NCBI GenBank assembly: GCA_017428265.1
Contig: JAFRRD010000037.1
Location: 1 to 64,000 of the forward strand
Length of the DNA: 64,000 nucleotides
Direction: 5' to 3'
From: Lachnospiraceae bacterium
GTDB lineage: Bacteria > Bacillota > Clostridia > Lachnospirales > Lachnospiraceae
Positions 49,572 to 58,152 of this stretch are shown here, one piece after another. The notes under the pieces are model-generated. The model saw only the letters and a program-made list of their open reading frames with translations. It was not told the DNA's origin and did no database searches. Within the stretch, counting starts at the first letter, position 1. Every line of letters begins with the position of its first letter. The position numbers and the translations under genes were made by a program.

Positions 49572-50018
49572 TTATCCTGCTGTTTCTTCCAGCACAAGGG
49601 TGAACGGGCCGTCATTTTCCAGGTCGACCTTCATGTGCGCCCCGAAGATCCCGGTCTCCACCGTTTCGATCTCCTGCCGGCACAGCCCGGTAAAATACTC
49701 ATACAGCCGGTTCGCTTCGCCCGGCTCTGCCGCCTGGACAAAGCTCGGGCGGTAGCCTTTATGGCAATCCGCGTAAAGCGTGAACTGCGAAATGACGAGA
49801 AGCTGGCCGCCGACATCCTTCAGGGAAAGATTGGTCTTTCCGTTCTCATCAGGGAAGATGCGCAGCCCGCAGATCTTCTTCGCAAGTCTGTCCGCCTGCG
49901 CCTCGGTATCGCCGTGCGTCACGCCCAGAAGGATCAGGAAACCCTTCCCGATGCTGCCGGCGACCGTACCGTCAACACTGACGGCTGCATGTGATACGCG
50001 CTGGACTACTGCTTTCAT
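49572..50018 (-). CDS. dtd: D-aminoacyl-tRNA deacylase
   Basis: Hydrolyses D-amino acids (and glycine) mischarged on tRNA. The 148 residues match the family: [17 protein letters not shown] start, the [17 protein letters not shown] motif near residue 77, and the cross-subunit Gly-cisPro-type segment at [17 protein letters not shown] near the end. Its ATG overlaps the cdaR stop by 4 bp, so it is coupled to that gene. Confidence 0.95.
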   Translation of the reverse strand: MKAVVQRVSHAAVSVDGTVAGSIGKGFLILLGVTHGDTEAQADRLAKKICGLRIFPDENGKTNLSLKDVGGQLLVISQFTLYADCHKGYRPSFVQAAEPGEANRLYEYFTGLCRQEIETVETGIFGAHMKVDLENDGPFTLVLEETAG

Positions 50019-51286
50019 TCTTCATCTTCCTCAGTCGGTTCATTTACGTTCGGATGGGTGATCCTGAGACTGATGTGCGTGCTTCCGATCACCTCAAACA
50101 CCGTGTCATCCACGTCGATCTGCACCGGCAGGCTGTACTCGCCGGGGCCGTAACCGTTCACATCCAGCGTTGCCGAAACACGCTCTTCCGTTATCCCCTT
50201 GAAATCCTCCTCAAGTGCACGCAGCTGGATGCGCAGCGGATTTAAGATGGTATATTCCAGATTGGTCTTCTCCCCGGACAGCGTGATATTCACTTCATAC
50301 GTTTTCACGATCAGCGGAGCGACCTGCAGAACAACGGTCAGTACCGGTTCCTCACCGTCTACAAGCGCAATGCCTTCCGGCAGATACTCCGACAGGGTGA
50401 CCTCGACGGTAAGATCTTTGGACGCGCCTGCGACCGACAGATCCGTTTCAGGAACGGTCACCGACGTGAGCGCCGCCAGACGCGTGCGCAGACCTGAGAC
50501 CTTGATCGCGGCGACGGATTGCTGCGCGCCGGTATAACGGTAGCCCGACGCCACTTCGTCCTGTCCGCCCACATTGATGACGACCGGAACTGTCTTCATG
50601 GTCAGGATCTCGACATCAACGTCCACCGTATCATGGCTGATCTCGGTCTCCCGGGCCGTGGAAAGATCCAGTACGGCGCCTACCGTGCTGTAATAGACCG
50701 GAATGCAGCTGATGGTCGCATTGTCGGTCAGGCCGTCCAGGTTGACCGAGACCCGTACCTCGGCGATCCGTTCGATGACCGATTCCGGTGCCTTGACCGT
50801 GATATAAGCCGGATCGGCCTTGACCGAACCGATCAGATAGCCGTCGGCAAGGTCTCCCGTGGTATCCACCTGGACCTCAAAGCGTTTCGTGAGAACATCT
50901 TCGATCTTGATCTTCAGCGACGCCGTCACCAGGGAATAGGTGATGGACGAAGCGCCTCGCGCCGTGCAGGTCAGCGAAATCGGCACCTGTCCGGTGACGT
51001 CGTACATCTGCGCCAGATCGGCAGTCGCGGTAAAATCGCCTGCCGTCAGGTTGCGCACGATCGAGTTCGGGCCGGTCACCTTGACCGAGGTGTAAAGCCT
51101 GCCGTCGACGGTATAGGATTTGCCGGCCTCGGAAAAGATATCGTCGTTGGTGATCGTGACCGGGACATTCGGAATGGTCCGGGTCGAGGTCGGATCCAGG
51201 AATCCGAGGATGACCACCCAGGCAAGGAAGGCCAGAGCGACAGACAGCAGTTTCAGTTTCCAGTTGTTGAACAGTTTTTTAAACAT
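50015..51286 (-). CDS. cdaR: YbbR-repeat protein CdaR, regulator of CdaA
   Basis: Membrane-anchored extracellular protein that modulates the diadenylate cyclase. From the ATG at 51286 there are 423 residues: a membrane helix (about 11-31, [17 protein letters not shown]) then four YbbR-type beta repeats ending with a polar acidic tail (NEPTEEDEE). The GGAGG site is about 12 bases from the ATG, slightly far, but the gene overlaps cdaA by 8 bp and is probably coupled. An open frame extends 56 codons upstream within cdaA and is not credible. Confidence 0.9.
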   Translation of the reverse strand: MFKKLFNNWKLKLLSVALAFLAWVVILGFLDPTSTRTIPNVPVTITNDDIFSEAGKSYTVDGRLYTSVKVTGPNSIVRNLTAGDFTATADLAQMYDVTGQVPISLTCTARGASSITYSLVTASLKIKIEDVLTKRFEVQVDTTGDLADGYLIGSVKADPAYITVKAPESVIERIAEVRVSVNLDGLTDNATISCIPVYYSTVGAVLDLSTARETEISHDTVDVDVEILTMKTVPVVINVGGQDEVASGYRYTGAQQSVAAIKVSGLRTRLAALTSVTVPETDLSVAGASKDLTVEVTLSEYLPEGIALVDGEEPVLTVVLQVAPLIVKTYEVNITLSGEKTNLEYTILNPLRIQLRALEEDFKGITEERVSATLDVNGYGPGEYSLPVQIDVDDTVFEVIGSTHISLRITHPNVNEPTEEDEE

Positions 51287-52298
51287 TGTCGCCGTCTGCC
51301 TCCTTTCCGTTTTCATTTGCGGCATCCGGCTCTGCGGGCTCTTCCTTCCGGACGGATCCGTTTGTCTTCCGGCTGTTTTTGCCGCGCTTGCGCCCCCGCT
51401 CCGGCGGCTGCTTTTCGGGCTGCGCGCTCTTGATGCTGTTTCTGCCTGCAGCAATCAGACGGCCGAGCAGGGAACTGCCTTCCGTCTCTTTCTCGTCCCT
51501 TTCTTCCATGATCTCCAGCTCGTGGCGGAGCTGTTCGGCAGTCAGGGCATGCTTCAGAGCGCCGCCGACGGCCAGGGACACGGCTCCGGTCTCTTCCGAG
51601 ACCACGATCGTAAGGCTGTCCGTGACTTCACTGATGCCGATGGCCGCCCGGTGCCTCGTCCCGTAGGACTTGCTGATCTCCAGGTTCGTCGACAGAGGCA
51701 GGTAACAGGTAGCCGCCACCACGCGGCCGCCCCGCATGATCACGGCGCCGTCGTGCAGCGGTGTATTTTTCTCGAAAATATTGATGAGCAGGGCGCTGGA
51801 GACCACGCCGTCCACCGGGATGCCGGTCTTGACGTATTCATCCAGGCGGATCTCGCGCTCGATGACGATCAGCGCGCCCGTACGGTTTTTGCTCATGGTG
51901 AATGCGGCCCGGACCAGTTCACCGGTCACTTCCTTGGTATGCAGGGCGTTGCTGCGCAGTCTTGCCGTCCCGAACAGGCGGGAGAAGAAATTGCTCTGGC
52001 CGATCTGTTCGAGCGCCTGCCTGAGTTCCGGCGCGAAAATGACCAGCAGCGCAATGAGGAGGACACTCAGCGTCTTCTCGGCGATAAAGGTGAGAACGTT
52101 CAGTTCGAAGATATTGACCAGCAGCACGAATAAAAGCAGCAGTCCGACACCTTTCAGAATGAACCAGGTCCTGGTATTCTTGACCCACCGCAGCAGATGG
52201 TAGATCAGAAACGCCAGCACCACGATCTCAATGATGTTCTTCGGCGCAAACTGCATCGATTTCACATATTGAACAAGTTTTGCCAACAGCTCCTGCAT
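51279..52298 (-). CDS. cdaA: Diadenylate cyclase CdaA
   Basis: Makes c-di-AMP from two ATP. Three N-terminal membrane helices (about 22-95) precede the DAC domain (about 105-265), with DGAVIMRGG (183-191) and GTRHRAAIG (213-221) as the catalytic DGA and RHR motifs. Typical CdaA proteins have about 270-285 residues; this one has 339 and ends in a basic-then-acidic low-complexity tail (about 290-339, GRKRGKNSRKTNG). The neighbouring cdaR is the standard regulator; glmM, its usual third partner, is absent here. Confidence 0.95.
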   Translation of the reverse strand: MQELLAKLVQYVKSMQFAPKNIIEIVVLAFLIYHLLRWVKNTRTWFILKGVGLLLLFVLLVNIFELNVLTFIAEKTLSVLLIALLVIFAPELRQALEQIGQSNFFSRLFGTARLRSNALHTKEVTGELVRAAFTMSKNRTGALIVIEREIRLDEYVKTGIPVDGVVSSALLINIFEKNTPLHDGAVIMRGGRVVAATCYLPLSTNLEISKSYGTRHRAAIGISEVTDSLTIVVSEETGAVSLAVGGALKHALTAEQLRHELEIMEERDEKETEGSSLLGRLIAAGRNSIKSAQPEKQPPERGRKRGKNSRKTNGSVRKEEPAEPDAANENGKEADGDNV

Positions 52299-53315
52299 TT
52301 ATTCTTTTCCTTTCTCTGTCTGCGCAGACAGCATTTTCCGGCTGCGCTGCGCCGCCTGTGCCGCCTGCACTTCGGCTCTCGCCTTGTCCTCAGGGAGCCT
52401 GATCTTCGGCACGGCTTTCACAAAGTAGTAATACTCATTATCTTCAAACTGGACCTTTTCGGTCCGGGGATAGTCCAGCCCCACGGCGAGGAATTCCGCT
52501 GTCAGCGTCACCAGGAGGCCGACAAGGGCGCTGACGATCATCATGCCCGCGGAGGCGTCGATCTTTGCATAGCGGCAGGCTACGGCATGCAGCAGCGGGC
52601 AGAACACGGCGCCGGCCGCGATCGCGATCTCGCGCGCGTAGTCCACGTCGGTCCGGGCCAGCAGATGCACCAGCAGGGTCGTCAGGCAGAACACGAGGAT
52701 GGCGATGAGCATCTCCTCATTCTTCAGAACGCCTTCGACTAAAAGCAGCAGGCGCTGGACCAGCGTGGTCTTTTCCGTACCGGCGGCCGTCACGATCTCC
52801 GCGCCGGAAAGGATCACGGCGTTGTCCTTGATCAGTTTCAGCACGAAATAGAACACCGTCCCGCTGCCGACCGAAACGAAGGCTGTCACGCCGCCGAACA
52901 GGCCCGCGAGCAGCACTGCCGCAATGGGGATCTTCCAGGAAAGAAAGACCGGAAGCAGAGCCCAGAGAATGCCGCAGCCCGGCAGGGTGATATAGGATAA
53001 AACGGCCAGGGCGACCGCAAGCACCAGAACGAAGACGCAGGCCTCAAGCGACAGGGCGCTGAGCTGCCCGAGTACGAAGATCAGGCCGAAGACCGTGATG
53101 TAGGTCCAGGGCAGGATGCTGCAAAGCAGAGCGACCGCCGCGACGATCAGGCCCCGCGAGAGCACTGCGCGGTAGGGAAATGCCGAGTTCACGCTGAGCA
53201 GGACGACCAGCGCGGTCACGGCCTTTGCTGCCATGATGATATACGGATCGGCCTCGTAGAATATCTTCTGTACGATGCGGCGGACGATCAGCAGGCGTTT
53301 CATGAATTCTTTCAT
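52299..53315 (-). CDS. Uncharacterised multi-pass membrane protein in the cdaA operon
   Basis: A 338-residue protein with about eight hydrophobic helices (between residues 27 and 285) and a cytoplasmic polar tail (about 290-338, Lys/Ala/Gln-rich). I do not recognise a family. Its stop is directly followed by the cdaA start, and its own start overlaps the upstream gene by 4 bp, so expression is tightly coupled to c-di-AMP synthesis. It could be a transporter or a membrane partner of CdaA; this is inference from position. Confidence 0.8.
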   Translation of the reverse strand: MKEFMKRLLIVRRIVQKIFYEADPYIIMAAKAVTALVVLLSVNSAFPYRAVLSRGLIVAAVALLCSILPWTYITVFGLIFVLGQLSALSLEACVFVLVLAVALAVLSYITLPGCGILWALLPVFLSWKIPIAAVLLAGLFGGVTAFVSVGSGTVFYFVLKLIKDNAVILSGAEIVTAAGTEKTTLVQRLLLLVEGVLKNEEMLIAILVFCLTTLLVHLLARTDVDYAREIAIAAGAVFCPLLHAVACRYAKIDASAGMMIVSALVGLLVTLTAEFLAVGLDYPRTEKVQFEDNEYYYFVKAVPKIRLPEDKARAEVQAAQAAQRSRKMLSAQTEKGKE

Positions 53316-53737
53316 TCCCGCGCACCTTCTTCCCCGAGTGCTTCGGCTTCCTCATCCTCGTAGATCGCCAGAAGATGCCGCAGGTATTTCTCCACGCGCT
53401 GCCGCTTGCGGAACGCTTCGCGGTACAGCGAAACATGGACCAGCAGGCAGATCAGTATGCCGAAGGCGAGAAGGATCAGCCAGATATCCAGCAGTTTTTT
53501 GCCGAGGGCAATGGCATCGGCAATGTGGTAGGTGACCGTCCAGCTGTCGCCGTAGGCGACGAGCCCCAGCAGCACGACCAGACCGTAGGCGAACGTGATG
53601 GCAAAAAAAGCCTCCCACAGTTCCTTGGCGGCATAATCGTCAAACCAGAAACTGCCGGTAATGAAACGGTAGCGCGAATGGGTCTTTTCTTCCATCGCGA
53701 GCCGTGTCATCAGAATGACTTTTTCCTGCTGCAGCAT
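53312..53737 (-). CDS. Small membrane protein heading the cdaA operon
   Basis: A 141-residue protein with two membrane helices (about 43-62 and 80-101) and a charged, coiled C-terminus (about 105-141, FRKRQRVEKYLRHLLAIYEDEEAEAL). No family recognised. AGGAGG fixes the ATG at 53737; the open frame runs 26 codons further without a site. First gene of a seven-gene operon, directly behind a sigma-A-type promoter. Confidence 0.78.
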   Translation of the reverse strand: MLQQEKVILMTRLAMEEKTHSRYRFITGSFWFDDYAAKELWEAFFAITFAYGLVVLLGLVAYGDSWTVTYHIADAIALGKKLLDIWLILLAFGILICLLVHVSLYREAFRKRQRVEKYLRHLLAIYEDEEAEALGEEGARE

Positions 53738-53795
53738 GCCGCCTCCTTTCGTGGTCTTTCCTGTCCGGGAAAAGGACATAGTCATAGTTGTGATT

Positions 53796-53825
53796 ATTAT
53801 ACCATATGACCGCAAGATGCGCCAA
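53796..53825 (-). promoter_or_regulatory. Promoter of the cda-ruv operon
   Basis: On the minus strand TTGGCG (53820-53825) and TATAAT (53796-53801) with an 18-bp spacer, about 60 bases ahead of the first ATG. Confidence 0.65.
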
Positions 53826-53883
53826 TATTTTTTTGAAATGTCTGTGAAAGATCGCGCCTGCTCCGCTGCCCGGACAAAACAAA

Positions 53884-53916
53884 AATGCCGCGTCCCCTCT
53901 CCGGGAACGCGGCATT
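53884..53916 (-). terminator. Terminator of greA
   Basis: AATGCCGCGTCCC and GGGAACGCGGCATT pair with one bulged A, followed on the minus strand by TTTTTG. Confidence 0.82.
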
Positions 53917-53935
53917 CGTCCGCCTTCTGATCGAC

Positions 53936-54412
53936 TCAGGCTTTTTCGATCTTGACGATCTTGTAGGTGATCTCGCCCACGGGGGCCTGTACCACGACGG
54001 TCTCGCCCTTCTTGTGGCCCATCAGCGCGCCGCCGATCGGGGATTCGTTCGAGATCTTGCCGGCCATGGAATTGGCCTCCGTCGAACCGACCATATGGAA
54101 GGTCACGTTCTTCTTCGACTTCTTCTCCTGCACGGTGACCAGGCAGCCGATGTTCACGCGGTCAAAGGAAAGTTCCTCTTCTTCCACGATCTCAACGTTC
54201 TTCAGGATCGTTTCCAGTTCGGCGATGCGGGCCTCGATGCCGCGCTGCTCTTCCTTCGCGGCGTCGTATTCGGCGTTTTCGGAAAGGTCGCCCTGCTCGC
54301 GCGCTTCCTTGATCTTCTGCGCGATCTCCTTGCGGCGGACCACCGTCAGTTCGTTCAGCTCGTTCTCTAATTTCTCATACCCGGAACGGGTCAGGATCTT
54401 CTTTTCTGCCAT
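53936..54412 (-). CDS. greA: Transcription elongation factor GreA
   Basis: Stimulates transcript cleavage by stalled RNA polymerase. The 158 residues are typical. The N-terminal coiled coil has the acidic tip residues in SENAEYDAAKEEQ (near 50-60), and the C-terminal FKBP-like domain contains SPIGGALMGHKKGETV. It begins after a short gap (about 90 bp) following the dus gene on the same strand. Confidence 0.96.
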   Translation of the reverse strand: MAEKKILTRSGYEKLENELNELTVVRRKEIAQKIKEAREQGDLSENAEYDAAKEEQRGIEARIAELETILKNVEIVEEEELSFDRVNIGCLVTVQEKKSKKNVTFHMVGSTEANSMAGKISNESPIGGALMGHKKGETVVVQAPVGEITYKIVKIEKA

Positions 54413-54502
54413 AGTTATTTCCCTTTCTCTCCCAGAAAATGCCCCGGGAATGCGGAATATGCTCCGCGATCGGCAAGATTATACTCTGCCGCAATACGTC
54501 TG

Positions 54503-55459
54503 TCAAGCCTTGGCAAAGGCCTCCAGCCAATTTTCCAGACCGTCCTGCGAGGACAGGACGTTGGCTTCTTTCCGGAGCGCCGCAGCGCCCGGAAATCCCG
54601 CCGCGTACCAGGCAAGGTGCTTTCTCATCTCCTGCCAGCCGACATGTTCGCCCTTCTCCAGGACCTCGGCTTCGGCGTGCCGGCGGATAAGAAGCGCGAT
54701 CTCTTCGCGGGAAGGTGCGGATGGGATCAGTTCCCCGCGGAGGGCCGCCCCCGCTTCGGCAAGGACCCATGGTCTTCCCCGGAGCGCCCGCCCGATCATT
54801 ACGCCGTCGCAGCCGGTTTGCTCCCGGATCGCGCGCGCGCTTTCGGCGCCATCCACGTCGCCGTTGCCGATGACGGGGATGCTCACCGCTTCCTTCACCT
54901 TCCGGATGACCTCCCAGTCGGCTTTTCCGCTGTAGTAATCCTCGCGGGTGCGGCCGTGAACGGTCAGCATCGCGCAGCCGGCGTCTTCAAGACGTTTCGC
55001 CAGTTCCGGCGCCGTCTCCTCGCCTGCCGCGAAGCCCTTGCGGAGCTTCACGCTCACGGGCTTGTGCAGCTTTTTTGCCATAGCGCGGATGATCGCCGCG
55101 GCCAGTTCGGGCTCTCTCATGAGCGCCGAGCCTTCGCCGTTGTTCACGATCTTCGGCATCGGGCAGCCCATGTTGACGTCGATCCAGTCGAAGCGGTCCT
55201 CCAGGGCAAGGGCCATGTCCGCCATCAGCTCCGGCTCGCGGCCGAACAGCTGAACGGCCAGAAGCCGTTCGCCGGCGCCGCGCCGGAGAAGCGTTTCCGA
55301 GCCGCGGTTTTTGTAGTACAGCGCCTTCGCGCTGACCATTTCCGTGACCGCGGCGTCGCCGCCCTGTTCAAAGCAGATCTCCCGGAATGGCTTATCGGTC
55401 ACTCCGGCCATCGGCGCGATGAAGACGGGCTGATCAAGTGTCAGTTCACCGAGGCGCAT
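54503..55459 (-). CDS. tRNA-dihydrouridine synthase (DusB-type)
   Basis: FMN enzyme that reduces uridines in tRNA. 318 residues. The TIM barrel begins LDQPVFIAPMAGVTDKPFREI, continues with DVNMGCPMPKIVNNGEGSALM (catalytic Cys in MGCP), then VHGRTREDYYSGKADW, VIGNGDV and GVMIGRALRGRPW. The small C-terminal helical domain (about 250-318) is present. Adjacent to a 107-residue unknown gene whose stop precedes this start by zero bases. I cannot separate DusB from DusA/C with certainty. Confidence 0.93.
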   Translation of the reverse strand: MRLGELTLDQPVFIAPMAGVTDKPFREICFEQGGDAAVTEMVSAKALYYKNRGSETLLRRGAGERLLAVQLFGREPELMADMALALEDRFDWIDVNMGCPMPKIVNNGEGSALMREPELAAAIIRAMAKKLHKPVSVKLRKGFAAGEETAPELAKRLEDAGCAMLTVHGRTREDYYSGKADWEVIRKVKEAVSIPVIGNGDVDGAESARAIREQTGCDGVMIGRALRGRPWVLAEAGAALRGELIPSAPSREEIALLIRRHAEAEVLEKGEHVGWQEMRKHLAWYAAGFPGAAALRKEANVLSSQDGLENWLEAFAKA

Positions 55460-55783
55460 TTACTCTTCGCCTCCCATGAAAAAGGCCCTGTAAAATGCCT
55501 CCAGCTGCGTGAACAGTTCTTCTTTTTCGCGCTGCAGGGCGCGGATCTGGAGTTCGGCTTCGATCTCGTCGTAGCCGAAATCCGCCTCGTCCGGCACGAT
55601 CTCAAGGCGCAGATCACCGTCCGCCGCGAAGACCATCAGGAAGGTCGCGCCGATGCGGTCGGCCATGACCACCGTAATGTCGTGGAGCTCCTGCTGCACC
55701 GCCTCCGGCAGGCGGGAGAATTCCGGATTGAAATAATATTTAAGCTGTTCGGCGCTCGCGCCGCAGAGAACTTTACCGTCCAT
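55460..55783 (-). CDS. Uncharacterised small protein (possibly DUF6145)
   Basis: A 107-residue soluble protein starting MDGKVLCGASAEQLKYYFNP. It contains a helix-rich first half and a C-terminal coiled segment (about 75-100, IRALQREKEELFTQLEAFYRAFF). I associate it, without certainty, with the DUF6145 family seen beside dus genes in Lachnospiraceae. GGGAGG fixes the ATG at 55783; the open frame extends upstream through a repeat hairpin and is not credible. Coupled to the dus gene. Confidence 0.75.
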   Translation of the reverse strand: MDGKVLCGASAEQLKYYFNPEFSRLPEAVQQELHDITVVMADRIGATFLMVFAADGDLRLEIVPDEADFGYDEIEAELQIRALQREKEELFTQLEAFYRAFFMGGEE

Positions 55784-55795
55784 GATAACCTCCCA

Positions 55796-55823
55796 TACCC
55801 TCCCCCGGACGCGGGGGAGGGTA
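55796..55823. repeat. GC-rich hairpin repeat
   Basis: TACCCTCCCCCG (55796-55807) and CGGGGGAGGGTA (55812-55823) form a 12-bp perfect stem without a T run. The CCCTCCCC core recurs in the element at 63789-63841, so the two may belong to one repeat family. Confidence 0.6.
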
Positions 55824-55825
55824 AG

Positions 55826-55854
55826 AAAAATCCGGGCCGGTGTCCCGGTCCGGA
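55826..55854 (-). terminator. Terminator of the rpsF-ssb-rpsR operon
   Basis: TCCGGGCCGG (55831-55840) and CCGGTCCGGA (55845-55854) pair with one wobble, followed on the minus strand by TTTTT. Confidence 0.75.
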
Positions 55855-55865
55855 TCATTTTCGCC

Positions 55866-56126
55866 TTAATCCATGGAATAAGGCAGAAGCGCAAGGTTGC
55901 GCGCACGCTTCACAGCCGTGGTCAGAGCCCGCTGATGCTTCGCGCAGGTCCCGGTCACCCGGCGGGGCAGGATCTTGCCGCGCTCGGAGATGTACTTTTT
56001 CAGCCTGGCGACGTCCTTGTAATCGACCTCGCCTTCCACACCGCAGAATGTGCAGACTTTTTTCTTTCTGCGGATGGGCATGTGCTTCTTGGGCGCATCG
56101 CTCTTATCGGTTCTATTGAAAGCCAT
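55866..56126 (-). CDS. rpsR: 30S ribosomal protein S18
   Basis: Small-subunit protein that pairs with S6 on 16S rRNA. 86 residues. Conserved parts are [37 protein letters not shown], and [26 protein letters not shown]. It has the zinc-binding Cys set (CTFC, C and H in GTCAKH), the C+ form. GGAGGG fixes the ATG at 56126. Last gene of rpsF-ssb-rpsR. Confidence 0.97.
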   Translation of the reverse strand: MAFNRTDKSDAPKKHMPIRRKKKVCTFCGVEGEVDYKDVARLKKYISERGKILPRRVTGTCAKHQRALTTAVKRARNLALLPYSMD

Positions 56127-56142
56127 CGTAATACCCTCCTGT

Positions 56143-56592
56143 TTAGAAATTAAACGGAAGCTCCTCGCTGTCAAGGCTGTCCGGGATGTTCATGAACCCG
56201 TCAGCAGCGGGGCGGCTTCCCTCCGCAGGCGCGTTGTAGCTCTGCGGGGCGCCGGAGCCGGAACTCGCGTTCTTGCTCTCGGCAAATTCGATCTCTTCGG
56301 CAATGATCTGCACGGCAGAGACCTTCTGACCGTCACGGTTGGTGTAGTTGTCGTTCTGGATACGGCCCGACAGAAGGATCTTGGTGCCCTTCTTCAGGTA
56401 TTTCTCCACGAACTCACCCTGTTTACCGAAGGCGGTGCAGTTGAAGAAATCCGCGTCCTGTCCGTCATTTCCGCGTTTGAAGCGGCGGTCGACGGCAATG
56501 GAGAAGCGGGCGATGGCGGTGGCATTATCTCCGTTAGAGTAGCGAACTTCCGGATCTCTCGTCAGACGGCCCATCAAAATAACTTTGTTCAT
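56143..56592 (-). CDS. ssb: Single-stranded DNA-binding protein
   Basis: Tetrameric OB-fold protein protecting ssDNA, 149 residues. The OB domain (1-108) begins [19 protein letters not shown] and carries [20 protein letters not shown] Ser/Gly/Pro linker (about 112-140) leads to the acidic tip SEELPFNF, a variant of the usual DDDIPF that recruits repair partners. Placed between rpsF and rpsR as in most Firmicutes. Confidence 0.96.
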   Translation of the reverse strand: MNKVILMGRLTRDPEVRYSNGDNATAIARFSIAVDRRFKRGNDGQDADFFNCTAFGKQGEFVEKYLKKGTKILLSGRIQNDNYTNRDGQKVSAVQIIAEEIEFAESKNASSGSGAPQSYNAPAEGSRPAADGFMNIPDSLDSEELPFNF

Positions 56593-56607
56593 AAATTACC
56601 TCTCTTA

Positions 56608-56898
56608 TCAGTCTTCGTCCTTCTTGATGCAAAGGAAACGAATGACCGACTCCATGAGACGAACGTTGGATTCGATCTCACCGGGTGCGTCGGTCTCAGC
56701 TTCGAACTGGATGAAGTAGTAGTAAGCTTCGCTCATCTTCTGGATCTCGTAAGCGAGCTTCTTCTTGCCCCAGTCGTCTACGTTCGTGATGTTGCCGCCG
56801 GCTTTCTCCACGTAATCCTTCACTCTGTCAAGAGTGGCGGATCTCGCTTCGTCATCGATGGCAGCACTGAGAACAACGGCTAATTCGTACTTACTCAT
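56608..56898 (-). CDS. rpsF: 30S ribosomal protein S6
   Basis: Small-subunit protein partner of S18, 96 residues. The sequence begins MSKYELAVVLSAAIDDEARSA and includes WGKKKLAYEIQKMSEAYYYFIQFE. AGGAGG fixes the ATG at 56898; upstream open frame is not used. First gene of the operon, with its own promoter. A short hairpin in the leader may mediate S6:S18 feedback, but I could not match the known binding motif. Confidence 0.96.
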   Translation of the reverse strand: MSKYELAVVLSAAIDDEARSATLDRVKDYVEKAGGNITNVDDWGKKKLAYEIQKMSEAYYYFIQFEAETDAPGEIESNVRLMESVIRFLCIKKDED

Positions 56899-56971
56899 GC
56901 TATTACCTCCTTTTGGACTTTGGCCTTCCCTCTTTGGGGAAAGCAAGGATCGTGATATGTCACAGCGATAT

Positions 56972-57000
56972 ATGTTAACACGCCCCGCAGGGAAATGCAA
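56972..57000 (-). promoter_or_regulatory. Promoter of rpsF-ssb-rpsR
   Basis: On the minus strand TTGCAT (56995-57000) and TAACAT (56972-56977) with a 17-bp spacer, giving a leader of about 65 bases. Confidence 0.6.
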
Positions 57001-57058
57001 GGGGTTTTTGAAACTTTTCCTTAAGGAAAGAAGAAGGCATCTGCAGGGAAAACGGAAC

Positions 57059-57862
57059 TCATTCGTGCCGCAGGCTGACTTCGCCCGCGGTGACGAGCTG
57101 CTCGCCGTCTTTCGTGAGAAAGCGCAGGGCGCCGTCCGGGGAAATGCCCAGGGCTCTTCCTTCGGTAAAGCTGCCGTCGGCGCTGATCACACGGCAAATT
57201 TCACCTTTCCACTCCATGGAGTTGTCGTATTCGTTGACGATGAAGGAAATATTTCCCATAGTCTCCCACTCCGCAACAAGTTCCATCATCTCCGCAGTGA
57301 TCTGCACCATAAGTTCCTCGCGCACCGCCGCGACGCCGGCCTCTTCCAGAGAGACTGCAATTTCCGCGACCTCTTCCGAGTAGGCTGCCTTTGTCACATT
57401 GATCCCGATGCCGAGGATCGTATAGTCCGCGGTGCTGCCCGAAAGCTTCGTCTCCGCAAGGATCCCGCAGACCTTCCGGCCGGAAAGGCGGATATCATTC
57501 GGCCACTTGATGTGAGGTTCGGCCCCGAGCCGGACCAGGCAGCGCGCGACGGCGATCCCGGCAAGGACCGTCAGTTCCGACAGCGCAGAAAGCGGCACCT
57601 TCGGCCGCAGCACCAGGCTCATCGCGATGCTGCTCCCTTCCGGTGTCTCCCAGACGCGGCCTCGTCTGCCTTTCCCCGCCGTCTGCCGGTCGGCCGTCAC
57701 CATCGTAAAGTCCGGCGCACCGTCCGCGGCAAGCTTGGCCGCGCGGTCATTGGTCGAAGGCAGTACGTCCCGGGCTTCAAAAAACGGAAGGCGCACGCCT
57801 TCCTCTTCTTCGCGGACGACAGCCGCCTTCCAGGCATTTTCCAAACGTTCCCGGTCGATCAT
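57059..57862 (-). CDS. birA: Biotin-[acetyl-CoA-carboxylase] ligase (BirA, catalytic type)
   Basis: Attaches biotin to carboxyl carrier proteins. 267 residues: the catalytic core includes GRRGRVWETPEGSSIAMSLVL, KWPNDIRLSGRKVCGILAE and ILGIGINV, and a C-terminal SH3-like domain follows (about 215-267). The N-terminal winged helix of bifunctional BirA repressors is missing, so it should not act as a repressor (group I type). The conserved GRGRxGR loop reads GKGRRGRVW here. The ATG overlaps the stop of the upstream small gene by 4 bp. Confidence 0.93.
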   Translation of the reverse strand: MIDRERLENAWKAAVVREEEEGVRLPFFEARDVLPSTNDRAAKLAADGAPDFTMVTADRQTAGKGRRGRVWETPEGSSIAMSLVLRPKVPLSALSELTVLAGIAVARCLVRLGAEPHIKWPNDIRLSGRKVCGILAETKLSGSTADYTILGIGINVTKAAYSEEVAEIAVSLEEAGVAAVREELMVQITAEMMELVAEWETMGNISFIVNEYDNSMEWKGEICRVISADGSFTEGRALGISPDGALRFLTKDGEQLVTAGEVSLRHE

Positions 57863-58137
57863 CCCAGACTCCTGTATGTGATGAATGTCAGCGCGGCAAG
57901 GACGAGCGCGAGCAGGATCCGCAGGCAGCCCTTCAGCACGCGGTGCCGGTCCTCCTCCGCAAAAACCTTCACCGCCGCCGCCAGATAGTAGATCCCGCCG
58001 AGCGCGAAAATATACGGCGCATAGTGCAGCGTCGGCCCCTTGACAAGGCTGAGGACCGCCAGCACCGCGACGCCGCCCGCCGCAGCGACGAAGACCACGT
58101 TCAGCACCGTATTCAAATGGTGAAGGAAACGTCCCAT
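57859..58137 (-). CDS. Small membrane protein of unknown function
   Basis: A 92-residue protein with three hydrophobic helices (about 11-31, 38-58, 68-88), separated by short charged loops. I recognise no family. AAAGGAG precedes the ATG. The ribosome site lies only about 10 bp beyond the last helix of the RNase P RNA, with no terminator between them. The gene is therefore probably transcribed by read-through from the rnpB promoter, and is coupled to birA. Confidence 0.75.
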   Translation of the reverse strand: MGRFLHHLNTVLNVVFVAAAGGVAVLAVLSLVKGPTLHYAPYIFALGGIYYLAAAVKVFAEEDRHRVLKGCLRILLALVLAALTFITYRSLG

Positions 58138-58152
58138 GTTTCTCCTTTACAA

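Noticed and set aside
56899..56971. S6:S18 autoregulatory RNA in the rpsF leader
   Set aside because: A small hairpin is present, but the conserved loop and bulge of the published motif could not be identified.
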